In this document: in pieces, positions 41,629 to 51,942 of the stretch
Position numbering within the stretch: the first letter of the stretch is position 1
Layout of the letters: each line of letters opens with the position of its first letter
Assembly (NCBI RefSeq): GCF_963675985.1
Contig: NZ_OY780958.1
Coordinates: forward strand, 4,030,001-4,094,000
Source of the DNA: an uncultured Roseibium sp.
GTDB lineage: Bacteria; Pseudomonadota; Alphaproteobacteria; Rhizobiales; Stappiaceae
Direction of reading: 5' to 3'
DNA length: 64,000 bases
Program-made: the position numbers and the translations under genes
The notes under the pieces: generated by a model
The model's database searches: none
Seen by the model: the letters and a program-made list of their open reading frames with translations, nothing else
Told to the model about the DNA's origin: nothing

Positions 41629-43172
41629 GATTGCCATCCCAGATCGAGAAGCTTGTCCTTGGACGCTGCCGCGGTAACGACGCCGGACGATACCAGATCG
41701 GCGGCCCATTTGATGTCGGGTGCCAGATAACGGTCGGTTTCAAGCGGCGCCACGTCCTGACGCAGGCGGGAAACCACGGCCTGCAAGGCTTCGCTTGTCT
41801 TCAGCGGCGCGCGACACTCGATGCCCAGCGAGGCGCAGAGCAGTTCCACCCCGAGGATATTGGCGAGATTGGCATTCATCCGTGCGAGCCGGCGCGCGCC
41901 GTGGGCGGCCATGGAGACATGGTCTTCCTGGTTGGCGCTGGTCGGCGTGGAATCGGTCGAACAGGGATGGGCGAGGTGCTTGTTTTCGCTCATCAGGGCC
42001 GCGGTGGTCACTTCCGCGATCATGAAGCCGGAATTCAGGCCCGGGTCCATGGCAAGGAACGGCGGCAGGTCGAAGGAGAGCGTCGGGTCGACCATCAGCG
42101 CGACGCGCCTCTGGGCGATCGAGCCGATCTCGGCAAGGGCAAGGGCGATCTGGTCGGCGGCAAAGGCGACCGGCTCGGCGTGGAAGTTGCCGCCGGAAAC
42201 GATCCGACCCGCCTCGGTCAGGACCAGCGGATTGTCGGTTGCCGCATTGGCCTCGATTTCCAGCGTCCGACCGGCCATGCGCAACAGGTCGACACAGGCG
42301 CCGACGACCTGGGGCTGACAGCGGATGCAATAGGGATCCTGCACGCGGCTGTCGCCGTCCCGATGGCTTTCGCGGATTTCCGAGCCCTGCATCAGGTCGC
42401 GCATGGCTGCGGCGACCTCGATCTGGCCGCGATGGCCGCGCAGGGCGTGGATTTCCGGTAAGAGCGGCGCGGTGGAACCCATGATGGCGTCGGTCGAAAG
42501 CGACGACGTTACCAGGCAGGCCTGCGCCAGCGCCCATGCATTGAACAGGCCGGCAAGCGCGTAGGCGGTCGAGAACTGGGTGCCGTTGATGAGGCCCAGG
42601 CCTTCCTTGGGTCCGAGGACCACCGGTTCAAGGCCGGCCTTTTTCAGGGCGTCGGCACCGGGCAGGCGTTCGCCTTCGAAGTCCGCCTCGCCCTCGCCGA
42701 GCATGACGGCGGTCATATGGGCAAGCGGTGCCAGATCGCCGGAAGCGCCGACCGAGCCTTGCGCCGGCACCACCGGCCGGACGCCTTTCGCCAGCATGTC
42801 CTCGATCAGCGTCAGGACTTCCCAACGCACGCCGGAGGCGCCACGGGACAGAGACAGAAGCTTCAGCACCATCATCAGCCGGACGACGGCGGGCTCGGTC
42901 TCGTCGCCCACACCGGAACAATGGGACAGAATCAGGTTGCGCTGGAGTGTGGCTGTGTCTTCCGGCGCGATCTTGACGCTGGCAAGCTTGCCGAAACCGG
43001 TGTTGACGCCGTAGACGGCTTCAGAGCCGAGCGCCGCCTGCCGAACACGCTCGGCCGCCGCATCGACGGCGGGCTTGGCCGCTCTGTCGATGGTGACCGG
43101 TTCGCCGAACCGATAGATCCGCTCCAGGTCCTGCAGCGTGACGGCGCCGGGGGTGAGCACAATACCGGTCAT
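41625..43172 (-). CDS. hutH: Histidine ammonia-lyase
   Basis: The protein has 515 residues with the Ala-Ser-Gly triad that forms the MIO cofactor in GSVGASGDLAPLAHM. It also has VNTGFGKLA near the N-terminus and the C-terminal STPTSANQEDHVSM. It deaminates histidine to urocanate. The gene overlaps hutI and hutG by four bases at each end, so the three are translationally coupled. Confidence 0.96.
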   Translation of the reverse strand: MTGIVLTPGAVTLQDLERIYRFGEPVTIDRAAKPAVDAAAERVRQAALGSEAVYGVNTGFGKLASVKIAPEDTATLQRNLILSHCSGVGDETEPAVVRLMMVLKLLSLSRGASGVRWEVLTLIEDMLAKGVRPVVPAQGSVGASGDLAPLAHMTAVMLGEGEADFEGERLPGADALKKAGLEPVVLGPKEGLGLINGTQFSTAYALAGLFNAWALAQACLVTSSLSTDAIMGSTAPLLPEIHALRGHRGQIEVAAAMRDLMQGSEIRESHRDGDSRVQDPYCIRCQPQVVGACVDLLRMAGRTLEIEANAATDNPLVLTEAGRIVSGGNFHAEPVAFAADQIALALAEIGSIAQRRVALMVDPTLSFDLPPFLAMDPGLNSGFMIAEVTTAALMSENKHLAHPCSTDSTPTSANQEDHVSMAAHGARRLARMNANLANILGVELLCASLGIECRAPLKTSEALQAVVSRLRQDVAPLETDRYLAPDIKWAADLVSSGVVTAAASKDKLLDLGWQS

Positions 43173-44374
43173 GCGACCTCTCCGAAAATGCGCCGATAGA
43201 GCGGATTAAAGCCGATCCGGTAGCTGAGTTCGGCCGGATGTTCGACGTCCCAGACGGCCAGATCGGCCCGTTTTCCTGCACTCAGGGTCCCGCAATCGTC
43301 CAGGCCGAGCGCCAAGGCGGCGTTGCGCGTTGCCCCGGCCAACGCTTCTTCCGGGGTCATGCGGAACAGGGTGCAGGACATATTGAGGGTCAGCAGCAGG
43401 GAGGTGAGCGGCGAGGAGCCGGGATTGCAGTCAGTGGCGACCGCCATCGGCACGCCGTGTTTGCGGAACAGATCGACCGGCGGCAACTGGCTCTCGCGCA
43501 GCGTATAAAATGCGCCGGGCAGGATCACGGCGACGGACCCGCTGTCCGCCATGGCCTTTACGCCGGCGTCGTCGAGATACTCCAGGTGGTCTGCGGAAAG
43601 AGCGCCGTATTTGGCCGCCAGTGCCGCACCGCCCAGATTGGACAACTGTTCGGCGTGGAGCTTGACCGGCAGGCCAAGGTCCTTCGCCACATCGAACACG
43701 CGTGCGATCTGTTCCGGCGAAAACGCGATGCCTTCGCAGAAGCCGTCGACCGCGTCGACCAGACCTTCCGCGTGCGCGGCTTTCAGCGCCGGCAGGCAGA
43801 CCTCGGACAAATAGCGATCCGGCTCGCCCTTGAAGTCTGCCGGGACCGCGTGGGCGCCGAGGAAACTGGTTTTCACCCGCACCGGGCGGCTCTCGGCGAC
43901 CTGGCGGGCGACGCGGAGCATGCTGAGTTCCGTCTCGATATCGAGGCCGTAGCCCGACTTGATCTCCAGCACGGTCACGCCTTCGGCAATGAGCGCGTCG
44001 ACGCGCTTGAGAGCATCGGCCAAAAGCGCGTCTTCTCCGGCCTCGCGGGTTGCCCGCACCGTGGAAACGATACCGCCGCCGGCGCGGGCGACTTCCTCGT
44101 AGCTCGCCCCTTCAAGGCGCATCTCGAACTCGCGGGCGCGGTTGCCACCGAAGACCACGTGGGTGTGGCAATCGATCAGACCCGGGGTCACCAAACGTCC
44201 GCCGAGATCTTCCGTTGGCAGACTTGCGAAGCCCGAAGGCAGCTCGGTAGCCGGCCCGCACCAGGCAATCCGCCCCCCCTCGACTGCCAGCGCGCCTTCC
44301 TTGATGAGGCCGTAGGCAGCGCCATCCGGCTTCATGGTGGCAAGCTTGGCGTTGGTGAGGAGGGTTGCCGGCAC
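43169..44374 (-). CDS. hutI: Imidazolonepropionase
   Basis: A 401-residue amidohydrolase-fold protein with metal site DCHTHVVFGGNR, KSGYGLD, LHAEQLSN and ATDCNPGSSP. It hydrolyses imidazolone propionate to formiminoglutamate, the third step. It is the first gene of the minus-strand hut operon, divergent from hutF across an 80-base promoter region. Confidence 0.95.
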   Translation of the reverse strand: MPATLLTNAKLATMKPDGAAYGLIKEGALAVEGGRIAWCGPATELPSGFASLPTEDLGGRLVTPGLIDCHTHVVFGGNRAREFEMRLEGASYEEVARAGGGIVSTVRATREAGEDALLADALKRVDALIAEGVTVLEIKSGYGLDIETELSMLRVARQVAESRPVRVKTSFLGAHAVPADFKGEPDRYLSEVCLPALKAAHAEGLVDAVDGFCEGIAFSPEQIARVFDVAKDLGLPVKLHAEQLSNLGGAALAAKYGALSADHLEYLDDAGVKAMADSGSVAVILPGAFYTLRESQLPPVDLFRKHGVPMAVATDCNPGSSPLTSLLLTLNMSCTLFRMTPEEALAGATRNAALALGLDDCGTLSAGKRADLAVWDVEHPAELSYRIGFNPLYRRIFGEVA

Positions 44375-44454
44375 GATCCATTCCAGGGCTTGATTAAATT
44401 GTGATATAAGAAATTATGCATGCACATATTAACCTGTCAACGCGGATGAATGCC

Positions 44455-45855
44455 ATGCAGACGCTTTCCGGTTTCACAGCCCCCGCAGGCGGCCAGACCC
44501 TCTTCGCGGATAGGGCCCTGACGCCTTCGGGCTGGCGGGAAAACGTGCGTGTGGCGATCGGTTCGGACGGCAGGATCGCCGAGGTTGCGGAAGGCGCGGC
44601 ACCGGAGGGCACCCGCGTCGGTACGCTGCTTCCCGCCCCGGTCAATCTGCACAGCCACGCCTTTCAGCGCGCCATGGCGGGCATGAGCGAGCGTCGCGGT
44701 TCGGAAAGCCGCGACACGTTCTGGACCTGGCGGCAGATCATGTTTCGCTTTCTCGACGTGCTGACACCGGAGGACATCGAAGCGATCGCCGCCTTCGTAC
44801 AGATGGAGATGCTGGAGGCGGGTTATGCGGCCGTTGGCGAATTCCACTATGTTCATCACCAGCCCGGCGGCACGCCCTATGACAACATCGCCGAACTGTC
44901 GGAACGGATCGTCGCGGCAAGCAGCGCGACCGGCATCGGGCTCACCCTGCTGCCGGTGCTCTACAGCCAGGGCGGCTGTGACGGCCGACCGCTCGGCAAC
45001 GGCCAGATCCGCTTCGGCAATGATTTCGACCGGTTCGCAAGGCTGCACGAAGCGGCGACTGAGGCCGTCACCGCTCTGCCTGACGATGCCCGGATTGGCG
45101 TCGCGCCCCATTCGCTGCGCGCCGTGACGCGGCAAGACCTCGCCCGCTGTGTGGAGCTTGCCGGCAATGCGCCGCTGCACATGCATCTCGCCGAACAGGT
45201 GAAGGAAGTCGCGGAGGTGGAGGCCGCCTACGGCAAGCGCCCGGTGGACTGGTTGCTGGACCAACATAACGTTGCCGACAACTGGTGCCTGATCCATTGC
45301 ACCCAGATGACACCTGCCGAAACCTCCGACCTTGCCGCGACGAGAGCGGTGGTCGGCCTGTGCCCGATCACCGAATCGAGCCTCGGTGACGGCATCTTCG
45401 ATGGCATGAACTACCTCGCAGCCAAGGGCAGGTTCGGTATCGGCTCGGATTCCAACATCCGCATTTCGCTTTCGGAAGAGCTGCGCACCTTCGAATATTC
45501 CCAGCGGTTGCGCGACAAATGCCGGGCCAGCGTCGCCACACCGGAAAAATCCACCGGACGGGTCCTTTACGAGACCGTGCTGACAGGGGGAGCCCAGGCG
45601 GCGGGCCGGACCTCAGGAGCCCTGGCGCCCGGTCAGTTCGCCGACCTGCTCGCCCTTGACGGCGCATCCCTTGATCTCGACGGCACCAAGGGCGACGAAA
45701 CCCTGGACACCTGGATCTTTGCCGGCGACGACCGGATGGTTTCAGATGTCTGGTCCGCCGGGCGGCATGTGGTCACCGGGGGGCGACATCGCGACGGAGA
45801 GGCGATAAGAGACCGCTACCGCTCAACCATGCGGGCACTGAGGGAGAGACTTTGA
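44455..45855 (+). CDS. hutF: Formimidoylglutamate deiminase
   Basis: The 466 residues start from ATG 44455; ATGs at 44416 and 44446 are alternatives and none has a strong ribosome site. The amidohydrolase family metal site is NLHSHAFQRAMAG, with HMHLAEQ, IHCTQM and GSDSNIRIS. It turns formiminoglutamate into N-formylglutamate and ammonia, giving the five-step hut route with HutG. Its stop overlaps the TTG start of hutC. Confidence 0.93.
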   Translation: MQTLSGFTAPAGGQTLFADRALTPSGWRENVRVAIGSDGRIAEVAEGAAPEGTRVGTLLPAPVNLHSHAFQRAMAGMSERRGSESRDTFWTWRQIMFRFLDVLTPEDIEAIAAFVQMEMLEAGYAAVGEFHYVHHQPGGTPYDNIAELSERIVAASSATGIGLTLLPVLYSQGGCDGRPLGNGQIRFGNDFDRFARLHEAATEAVTALPDDARIGVAPHSLRAVTRQDLARCVELAGNAPLHMHLAEQVKEVAEVEAAYGKRPVDWLLDQHNVADNWCLIHCTQMTPAETSDLAATRAVVGLCPITESSLGDGIFDGMNYLAAKGRFGIGSDSNIRISLSEELRTFEYSQRLRDKCRASVATPEKSTGRVLYETVLTGGAQAAGRTSGALAPGQFADLLALDGASLDLDGTKGDETLDTWIFAGDDRMVSDVWSAGRHVVTGGRHRDGEAIRDRYRSTMRALRERL

Positions 45856-46553
45856 CACTTCGCGAAGCCAATTCCTGGACCCAGATCCGGGAGGAACTGC
45901 TGCGGCGGATCCACGACCGGATCTGGAAGCCTGGCGAACTCATTCCGGGCGAGGCGGAGCTGGCGGAGGAATTCGGCTGTGCCCGAACCACGGTCAATCG
46001 GGCACTCCGGGATCTGGCGGAGACGGGCCTCGTCACCCGGCGGCGTAAGGCCGGCACCCGGATCGCGATCAACCCGCCGCACAAGGCGACCCTGACCATC
46101 CCCATCGTGCGCGAGGAGGTCGAAGCGCGCGGCGCCACCTACCGCCACGCCGTGCTGGAACGGGAGATCCGCAAGCTGCCGCCGCATCTGGGCGGCGCGT
46201 TCCATCTGCCGGACGGCGCCGAGGTTCTGTTCCTGCGCAGCATGCATTATGCGGACGACCAGCCGTTCATCTACGAGGAACGCTACACAAATATCGCCGC
46301 CGTACCGGAGATGGTGGAAGCCGAATTCAGGGACATCAGCGCCAACGAGTGGCTGGTCCAGACCGCGCCCTACACCCGCGGCGATATGGTCTTCTTTGCC
46401 GCCAACGCGGATGAGACCTTGAGCACCCATTTCGACGCCCCGGCCGGAACCGCGCTGTTCGTGGTCGAGCGCACCACCTGGAACGGAGACGAGCCGATCA
46501 CCCATGTGCGCATGACCTACGCACCCGGCTACCGCATGCGCACCAGCCTTTAG
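45852..46553 (+). CDS. hutC: Histidine utilisation repressor, GntR/HutC family
   Basis: A 233-residue protein started by TTG (45852) inside the hutF stop. It has an N-terminal winged helix (GEAELAEEFGCARTTVNRALRDLAETGLVTRRRKAGTRI) and a UTRA effector domain that in this family binds urocanate. It is expected to repress both hut transcripts from the hutI-hutF gap. I could not find a clear TGTATATACA-type operator there. Confidence 0.93.
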   Translation: MTLREANSWTQIREELLRRIHDRIWKPGELIPGEAELAEEFGCARTTVNRALRDLAETGLVTRRRKAGTRIAINPPHKATLTIPIVREEVEARGATYRHAVLEREIRKLPPHLGGAFHLPDGAEVLFLRSMHYADDQPFIYEERYTNIAAVPEMVEAEFRDISANEWLVQTAPYTRGDMVFFAANADETLSTHFDAPAGTALFVVERTTWNGDEPITHVRMTYAPGYRMRTSL

Positions 46554-47626
46554 GACCGGACGGAATTTCGCGGATTGGAGTCCACCTGCGGGCGTGTGCC
46601 GGTGATATGGGCCCAGGCCGGACGTTCGATCAGAAAGGTGCCCATGCCCGTTTTCCTGATCAGCCAGTACATCGCGGCCGGAGCTGCAATCGACAGAACA
46701 AGGACCAGCGTGCTGATTGCTCCGGTCTCCGTGATCAGGCCGCTCCACAGAGCGACGCCCCGGACAATCGACATCGGGATCGTGAAGGCCAGATAGATGA
46801 CGAGCGAATGTTCGCCCAGCCATCTGAGCCAGTCCATGGCCCGAACCTTTGCCAGAAGAGCACCGAAAACACACAGAGCCAGAGCGCCTGTCAGCGCGAG
46901 GGCAAGATGGAGCGGCGGGAAGGCCGCGTAGCCCATCTTCATGCCCATGGGCAGAACCTCGAACCCCGGTGAGAAGACGAGAAGCCCGTTTACGACCGCC
47001 CACGCGGCCAGGGCAAGCAGCGACTGCAACGGATGCGCCTCGGCCCAAGCAACAAGGCGGAACACGAGGGGCGCGAACAGGTAGCCGGCATAGAAGAAGA
47101 TGAAATGGGCGGCGAACTGCTGCACGACGTAGCTGGCCGATTCGATCTGCATCATCTGCAGGGCCGCGGCAACGGGCACGACAACCCAGTGCGGAATGCG
47201 GACCTGCCGGCACAGCTTTGCCACGAGACTGAACACGCCGAGCATATAGATGAACCACAGGACGCCGTAGGGCTGGACCACCGCCACGGCCATGTCATGG
47301 GTCATGGCGGCAGGTGACCTGGAGAAGATCCCGACCTTCAGGGCGATCATGATGGCCGCCCAGAGCCCGTAGAAATAGAAATAGTGCACGACCCGGCGGT
47401 CGGCATAACGGCGCCACGGGCGGTCGATGACCTTCGACAGAAACAGGCCGGAAATCAGGAAGAACTCCGGCATCCGGAACGGCGTCGCGAAGCCGATGAC
47501 GTAATGCAGGTAGCCCGTCTCGCCGGTGTATTCGCCCGTATTATAGGCAGCATACATCATCACGACGAGGATGATGGACAGTCCCTTTGCAATGTCGACC
47601 CAGGCTTCGCGGTTCTTGTCAGTCAT
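46550..47626 (-). CDS. Membrane acyltransferase (acyltransferase-3 family)
   Basis: The protein has 358 residues from ATG 47626; a TTG nine bases earlier is an alternative. It opens with REAWVDIAKGLSIILVVMMYA, has about ten membrane helices and FRMPEFFLISGLFLSK, all typical of AT-3/OpgC-like proteins that O-acylate surface sugars or glucans. It converges with hutC, overlapping by four bases. The acceptor is unknown. The 238 bases beyond its start, up to the P450 stop, show nothing recognised. Confidence 0.82.
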   Translation of the reverse strand: MTDKNREAWVDIAKGLSIILVVMMYAAYNTGEYTGETGYLHYVIGFATPFRMPEFFLISGLFLSKVIDRPWRRYADRRVVHYFYFYGLWAAIMIALKVGIFSRSPAAMTHDMAVAVVQPYGVLWFIYMLGVFSLVAKLCRQVRIPHWVVVPVAAALQMMQIESASYVVQQFAAHFIFFYAGYLFAPLVFRLVAWAEAHPLQSLLALAAWAVVNGLLVFSPGFEVLPMGMKMGYAAFPPLHLALALTGALALCVFGALLAKVRAMDWLRWLGEHSLVIYLAFTIPMSIVRGVALWSGLITETGAISTLVLVLSIAAPAAMYWLIRKTGMGTFLIERPAWAHITGTRPQVDSNPRNSVRS

Positions 47627-47864
47627 CTGCTTCAAACGATGTGGCTACCGGTCCCTTCACGCAGACCGGTGGGTGGAAAACTTTGATTAACAATGCCTTA
47701 AATGGTAGTTTCGTTCGAGTGAAAGTTGCTTTCTTGGTAAAGATCGGAATCGGCGGGAGGGACCAGGCTGGAAAGCCGGCAGGCGCAATGGCGCGAATGC
47801 CGTTACGGGACTTTTGGCAAGCACCGAACGGATCCTGAAGCCTGCCGCGCTTGAAGAAACGCCG

Positions 47865-50195
47865 CTACAGTCCGAGCCTGAGCCGGCCGCCGTTCTTCGC
47901 CCTTGAGCAGCAGGCCATCATTCGGGTGTTTTCTGCCCGCTCGGACCGGCTGAGCACCACATCGCGGTGGTCCACTTCGCCGTCGAGCACCTGAACCTCG
48001 CAACTGCCGCACAGGCCCTCGCAGCAATCGCTGGCGACATCGATACCGGTCGCGCGGATGGCATCGAGAAGCGTCTGGTCGGCGGCCACCTGCACGGTCA
48101 GGCCGGAGTCGCTCAGATCCACCTCGAAGGCCTGTTCCTTTTCCGGGTCAAGCCCGGTGTTGTGGGTCGAGAAATGCTCGAAGCGCAGGGTGCCTTCCGG
48201 CAGGCCTGACGTCAGATCCTCAAGCGCGGTGATCATGCGCTCCGGACCGCAGGCATAGATCCGACCGCCTTCGGGAAGGGCACCGACGAGGCCGGGCAGA
48301 TCCATCCGCTGACCATCTTTTTTTGCATGGACGATCAATGCCGCGCCATGATCGCGCGTGGCGCGGTCGAGCAGGGCCATGGAGGCGCGGGACCGGCCGG
48401 CATAGTGCAGTTGATATGGTTTGCCGAGCGCCTTCAGCCGGTCGGCCATGGCCAGGATCGGGGTGATGCCGATGCCGCCGGCAATCAGCAGATAAAATTC
48501 CGCATCCTCGTCGAGACGGAACAGGTTGTGCGGCCCGCGCATCCGGATTTCCATGCCGGGCTTCACCGTGTCGTGGATATAGCGCGATCCGCCCCGCCCT
48601 TCGTCCTCGCGCAGGACCGCGACCGTGTAGGCGTTGTCGCCCGGAACGCCGCAGAGCGAATACTTGCGGTCATAGCCGCCGAGGCAAAGCTCGATATGGG
48701 CACCCGGGCTCCAGTTCGGCAGGGCACGGCCATGGGCATCCTCGACAGTCAACTGGACAATCTTGTCGGCGACGGTTTCGACACCGGTCACCTTGATCCG
48801 ACGGGCAATGTCCTTGCGTACCGGCGCGCCGACCGGGAACTCCACTGCCCGGTTCAGCAGGCCTGGATCGCGGCGTTCGGGGTTGTCGGCCGGATCCCAC
48901 TCGACCCAGACATGATCGGGACCTCTGAAGGACGTGTTGGGAAGATAGCTGAACTCCTGCTTGGCGAGACGCAGATGGGGTAGCCGGCGCGAGACCTCCT
49001 CCAGGAAGATGCGCATTTCCATTCGGCCGATGTTCTTACCCATGCACTGATGGGCACCGTAGCCGAAGGTCAGGTGATCGACCGCATTGTCGCGGTAGAT
49101 GTCGAAGGTATCGCCGTCCTCGAAATGACGTTCGTCCTGGTTGGCCGATGCCTGGACGATCAGGAGCTTGGCGCCTTCGGGCAGATCGACGTCCCCCACC
49201 CGCGCCGGCCCCGTTGTCTGTCGGCGCCAGGCGACGATGGAGCCGGCATAGCGCAGGCATTCCTCGACCGCGTTGGGGATCAGCGACGGGTCGGCGCAAA
49301 TATCATCCCAGGCTTCGCGGTGGCTCAACAAGGTCTTGAACATGTTGGCGGAGGCCAGCGAGGTCGTCTCGTGGGCGGCAACGATGATCGCCATCATCAT
49401 GGAATGGACGTAGCTGTCGGGCACCACGTCGGGCATTTCGGCGTTCTTGCGGATGGTTTCGTGCATCCAGCCCTGCCCGTCCGGTTCCGCCTTCATCTTT
49501 TCGATGACCGAGCCGGCATATTGCCAGAACTTTCCGACGGAATGGGCCACCTCGAGCTGCTTTTCCGGTGTCGGCTTTCCCCAGGTGTTGACCGAATGGG
49601 CCAGCGAAAAATTGCGCAGGACGGCAATCTCATCCTCGGGCACGCCGAGGAAATGCAGCGCCACGTTCAGCGGCACCTCGTAGAGCATCGCATCGACCAG
49701 ATCGACCCGGCCGCTGTCGATGAAGGCGTCCACCTTCTCGCGGGTCAGGCGCCGGATCATCTCCTGGTTCGCCGCGAGGTTTTCCGGCAGGAAGTGGCCG
49801 ATCAGGGCGCGGCGGCGCTCCATATGGGCCGGCTCGTCCTCGTTCACCATGGTACGGTTCATGGCGTAGCCGTAGCCTTTGAGAACCTCCATGGCTTCGG
49901 GGATTGCCGGCGAGATCTTTTCCAGGACGTTCTTGGGCGAGAACAGGATGTTGTCGCGGAAGACGGCCTTGATGTCGTCGTAGCGGCTGACGATCCAGTA
50001 GCCGAGCTTCGGGCTGTAGAAGACCGGCAGCTGATCGCGCGACCAGCGCAGCGCCTCGGCCGGATCGACCTGGTAGGGCCCCTCGAAGGCATCGAACCCA
50101 GCGGCAAGCTCCGACACGGGACAGCCGGAACCCGCATGCCCGCTCACCGGACAGCCGCCTGCTTTGCTCCCGATTTCCCCGGCCGTCTCCACCAT
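47865..50195 (-). CDS. Self-sufficient cytochrome P450 fused to FMN/2Fe-2S reductase (CYP116B type)
   Basis: The protein has 776 residues from ATG 50195 (GGGAGG upstream). The P450 domain (about 1-450) has the I-helix AAHETTS, the ExxR-type EECLRYAG and the heme loop FGYGAHQCMGKN. A phthalate-dioxygenase-reductase-like module follows: the FMN barrel RKYSLCG, the NAD site IAGGIGITPIL and a terminal ferredoxin CCEGLCGSCEVQ. One polypeptide thus carries electrons from NAD(P)H to heme, hydroxylating or dealkylating an unknown substrate. It is divergent from an IclR regulator. Confidence 0.93.
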   Translation of the reverse strand: MVETAGEIGSKAGGCPVSGHAGSGCPVSELAAGFDAFEGPYQVDPAEALRWSRDQLPVFYSPKLGYWIVSRYDDIKAVFRDNILFSPKNVLEKISPAIPEAMEVLKGYGYAMNRTMVNEDEPAHMERRRALIGHFLPENLAANQEMIRRLTREKVDAFIDSGRVDLVDAMLYEVPLNVALHFLGVPEDEIAVLRNFSLAHSVNTWGKPTPEKQLEVAHSVGKFWQYAGSVIEKMKAEPDGQGWMHETIRKNAEMPDVVPDSYVHSMMMAIIVAAHETTSLASANMFKTLLSHREAWDDICADPSLIPNAVEECLRYAGSIVAWRRQTTGPARVGDVDLPEGAKLLIVQASANQDERHFEDGDTFDIYRDNAVDHLTFGYGAHQCMGKNIGRMEMRIFLEEVSRRLPHLRLAKQEFSYLPNTSFRGPDHVWVEWDPADNPERRDPGLLNRAVEFPVGAPVRKDIARRIKVTGVETVADKIVQLTVEDAHGRALPNWSPGAHIELCLGGYDRKYSLCGVPGDNAYTVAVLREDEGRGGSRYIHDTVKPGMEIRMRGPHNLFRLDEDAEFYLLIAGGIGITPILAMADRLKALGKPYQLHYAGRSRASMALLDRATRDHGAALIVHAKKDGQRMDLPGLVGALPEGGRIYACGPERMITALEDLTSGLPEGTLRFEHFSTHNTGLDPEKEQAFEVDLSDSGLTVQVAADQTLLDAIRATGIDVASDCCEGLCGSCEVQVLDGEVDHRDVVLSRSERAENTRMMACCSRAKNGGRLRLGL

Positions 50196-50340
50196 TTTTT
50201 CCTCCCGCAACAAGTATTGTCTCGATTATCGAACAAATTTGTTTTATTATCGCACACAATGAAACTAACGGCAATTACGGCTCGCGTCGGGATACAGTTC
50301 TAATGGCAAGTCAGAGGAAGAAGTCTTACCAGGACCGAAC

Positions 50341-51033
50341 ATGGAAACGACCCGACTGCAAACCCTGGACCGGGGCCTGATTGCCCTGCGCGCTGTGGCG
50401 GAGAGCCGTGACGGCCTGAAAATTTCGGAACTGGCGAAGAGGCTCGGCGTGCACCGGGCCATTGCCTACCGGATCGCCGGCACGCTGGAGGCGCACCAGA
50501 TGGTTTACCGGCTCCCGGACGGGCGGTTGATTCTGGGCAGCGGCATCTTTGCGCTTGGCGCCACCGCCGACACCCCGCTTAAAAACCTGGCGCGCCCGGT
50601 GATCGAGAAGTTGGCCGATGCTTCCGGGGCCACCGCGTTCCTCTGCCTCGCCCAAGGAGAAGAAGGCGTCGCCATTCTCGTTGCCGAACCGCGCGACACG
50701 TTTCTCAACATCCACTACCGGCTCGGCACCCGCCACCCGCTCAACCGGGGGGCTGCCGGCATCGCGATCCTCGCCGGCCGGCCTCCGGCCGGTAACGAAC
50801 CGGAAGCGATCACCCGCGCGCGGCAGAATGGCTATAGCGTCACCAGAGGCGAATTGCAGACCGGCGCGGTCGGCGTCGCCAGTCCGCTCAGACTGACCGG
50901 TCCCGGCCTCCCAGGGCTGGAATGCTCCATCGGCGTCGTCGCCCTGGAGGGCCTGGAAACGGAAAAGACCGCGCGACTGGTGCAGGAGGGTGCGGAAACA
51001 TTGCGGAAGCAGATGGCGAACGAGGACAATTGA
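50341..51033 (+). CDS. IclR-family transcriptional regulator
   Basis: The protein has 230 residues. It has an N-terminal winged helix (LDRGLIALRAVAESRDGLKISELAKRLGVHRAIAYRIAGTLE) and an IclR effector domain ending in the AIAILAGRPP and GVASPLRL blocks. It is divergent from the CYP116B gene across 145 bases and is the obvious candidate to control it in response to an aromatic or similar ligand. Confidence 0.9.
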   Translation: METTRLQTLDRGLIALRAVAESRDGLKISELAKRLGVHRAIAYRIAGTLEAHQMVYRLPDGRLILGSGIFALGATADTPLKNLARPVIEKLADASGATAFLCLAQGEEGVAILVAEPRDTFLNIHYRLGTRHPLNRGAAGIAILAGRPPAGNEPEAITRARQNGYSVTRGELQTGAVGVASPLRLTGPGLPGLECSIGVVALEGLETEKTARLVQEGAETLRKQMANEDN

Positions 51034-51144
51034 CGGGATTTGGACAATTTCCTGAATCGTCCCGGTTGGCGTAGCTTCGCCTGAATGGAATCGGCTAGTG
51101 TTTTCCAGCCAGTTACAAATTGTATTGAACCCGCTCAGGTCGAA

Positions 51145-51942
51145 ATGGTGCGTCTACTCGTCTTCACGGATCTGGATGGAACCCTCCTCGACCATGCCAC
51201 GTATTCTTATGCGCAGGCCAAGCCGGCCCTTCAGGCCCTGCGCGACCTGGATGTCCCGCTGGTCCTGGCTAGCAGCAAGACCGGAGCCGAGATCGCCCGC
51301 CTGCATGACGAACTGAAACTTGGTGGCAGTCCCGCGATCGTTGAAAACGGGGCCGGTATCTACACGCCGGGCGGGCCTGCTTCCGGCGATCGGTCCGACT
51401 ATCTCAGGATCCGGCAGACCCTGTCCGACTTGCCGCGCGCGCTGCCCCAGCCCTTCAAGGGCTTCGGCGACATGAGCGACGAGGATGTCGCCGAGACAAC
51501 CGGCCTGCCGCTTGAACAGGCCCGGCTGGCGCGAATGCGCTGCCATTCCGAGCCTGGCCTCTGGTCCGGAACCGATGCGGACCTGACCCGTTTTCTGGAG
51601 GCGCTGAAGGCGCAGGGGATCGTTGCCCGCCGCGGCGGCCGGTTCCTGACGCTTTCCCTGGGCCGGACTAAGGCCGATGCCATGAAAGACATCACCGCTC
51701 GCTTGCAGGCGGACATCACGATCGCGCTCGGAGATGCGCCGAACGACGCGGAAATGCTGGCTACGGCCGATCATGGTGTCGTGGTGCGCAATGACAACGC
51801 GCCGCCGATGCCGGAGTTTGCGGGTGAGGCCACAGGCCGCATCCTGCGCACGACACTTCCCGGCCCGGCGGGCTGGAATGCGGCTATTCTGGAATTGATT
51901 GAGAAACTCGGGCTAACGCGGGAAGAGACGAACCATGGCTGA
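51145..51942 (+). CDS. Glucosyl/mannosyl-3-phosphoglycerate phosphatase (HAD family)
   Basis: The protein has 265 residues from ATG 51145, preferred over 51085 because the HAD motif FTDLDGTLLD follows directly. Motif II is VLASSKTGAEI and motif IV is GDAPNDAEML, with a Cof/MPGP-type cap. It removes the phosphate from glucosyl-3-phosphoglycerate to give glucosylglycerate, a compatible solute. Its stop overlaps the synthase start by eight bases, which supports this role over general HAD activity. Confidence 0.85.
   Translation: MVRLLVFTDLDGTLLDHATYSYAQAKPALQALRDLDVPLVLASSKTGAEIARLHDELKLGGSPAIVENGAGIYTPGGPASGDRSDYLRIRQTLSDLPRALPQPFKGFGDMSDEDVAETTGLPLEQARLARMRCHSEPGLWSGTDADLTRFLEALKAQGIVARRGGRFLTLSLGRTKADAMKDITARLQADITIALGDAPNDAEMLATADHGVVVRNDNAPPMPEFAGEATGRILRTTLPGPAGWNAAILELIEKLGLTREETNHG

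Noticed and set aside
44375..44454. HutC operator in the hutI-hutF gap
   Set aside because: I looked for TGTATATACA-like palindromes and found only loose AT-rich matches, so no site is claimed.
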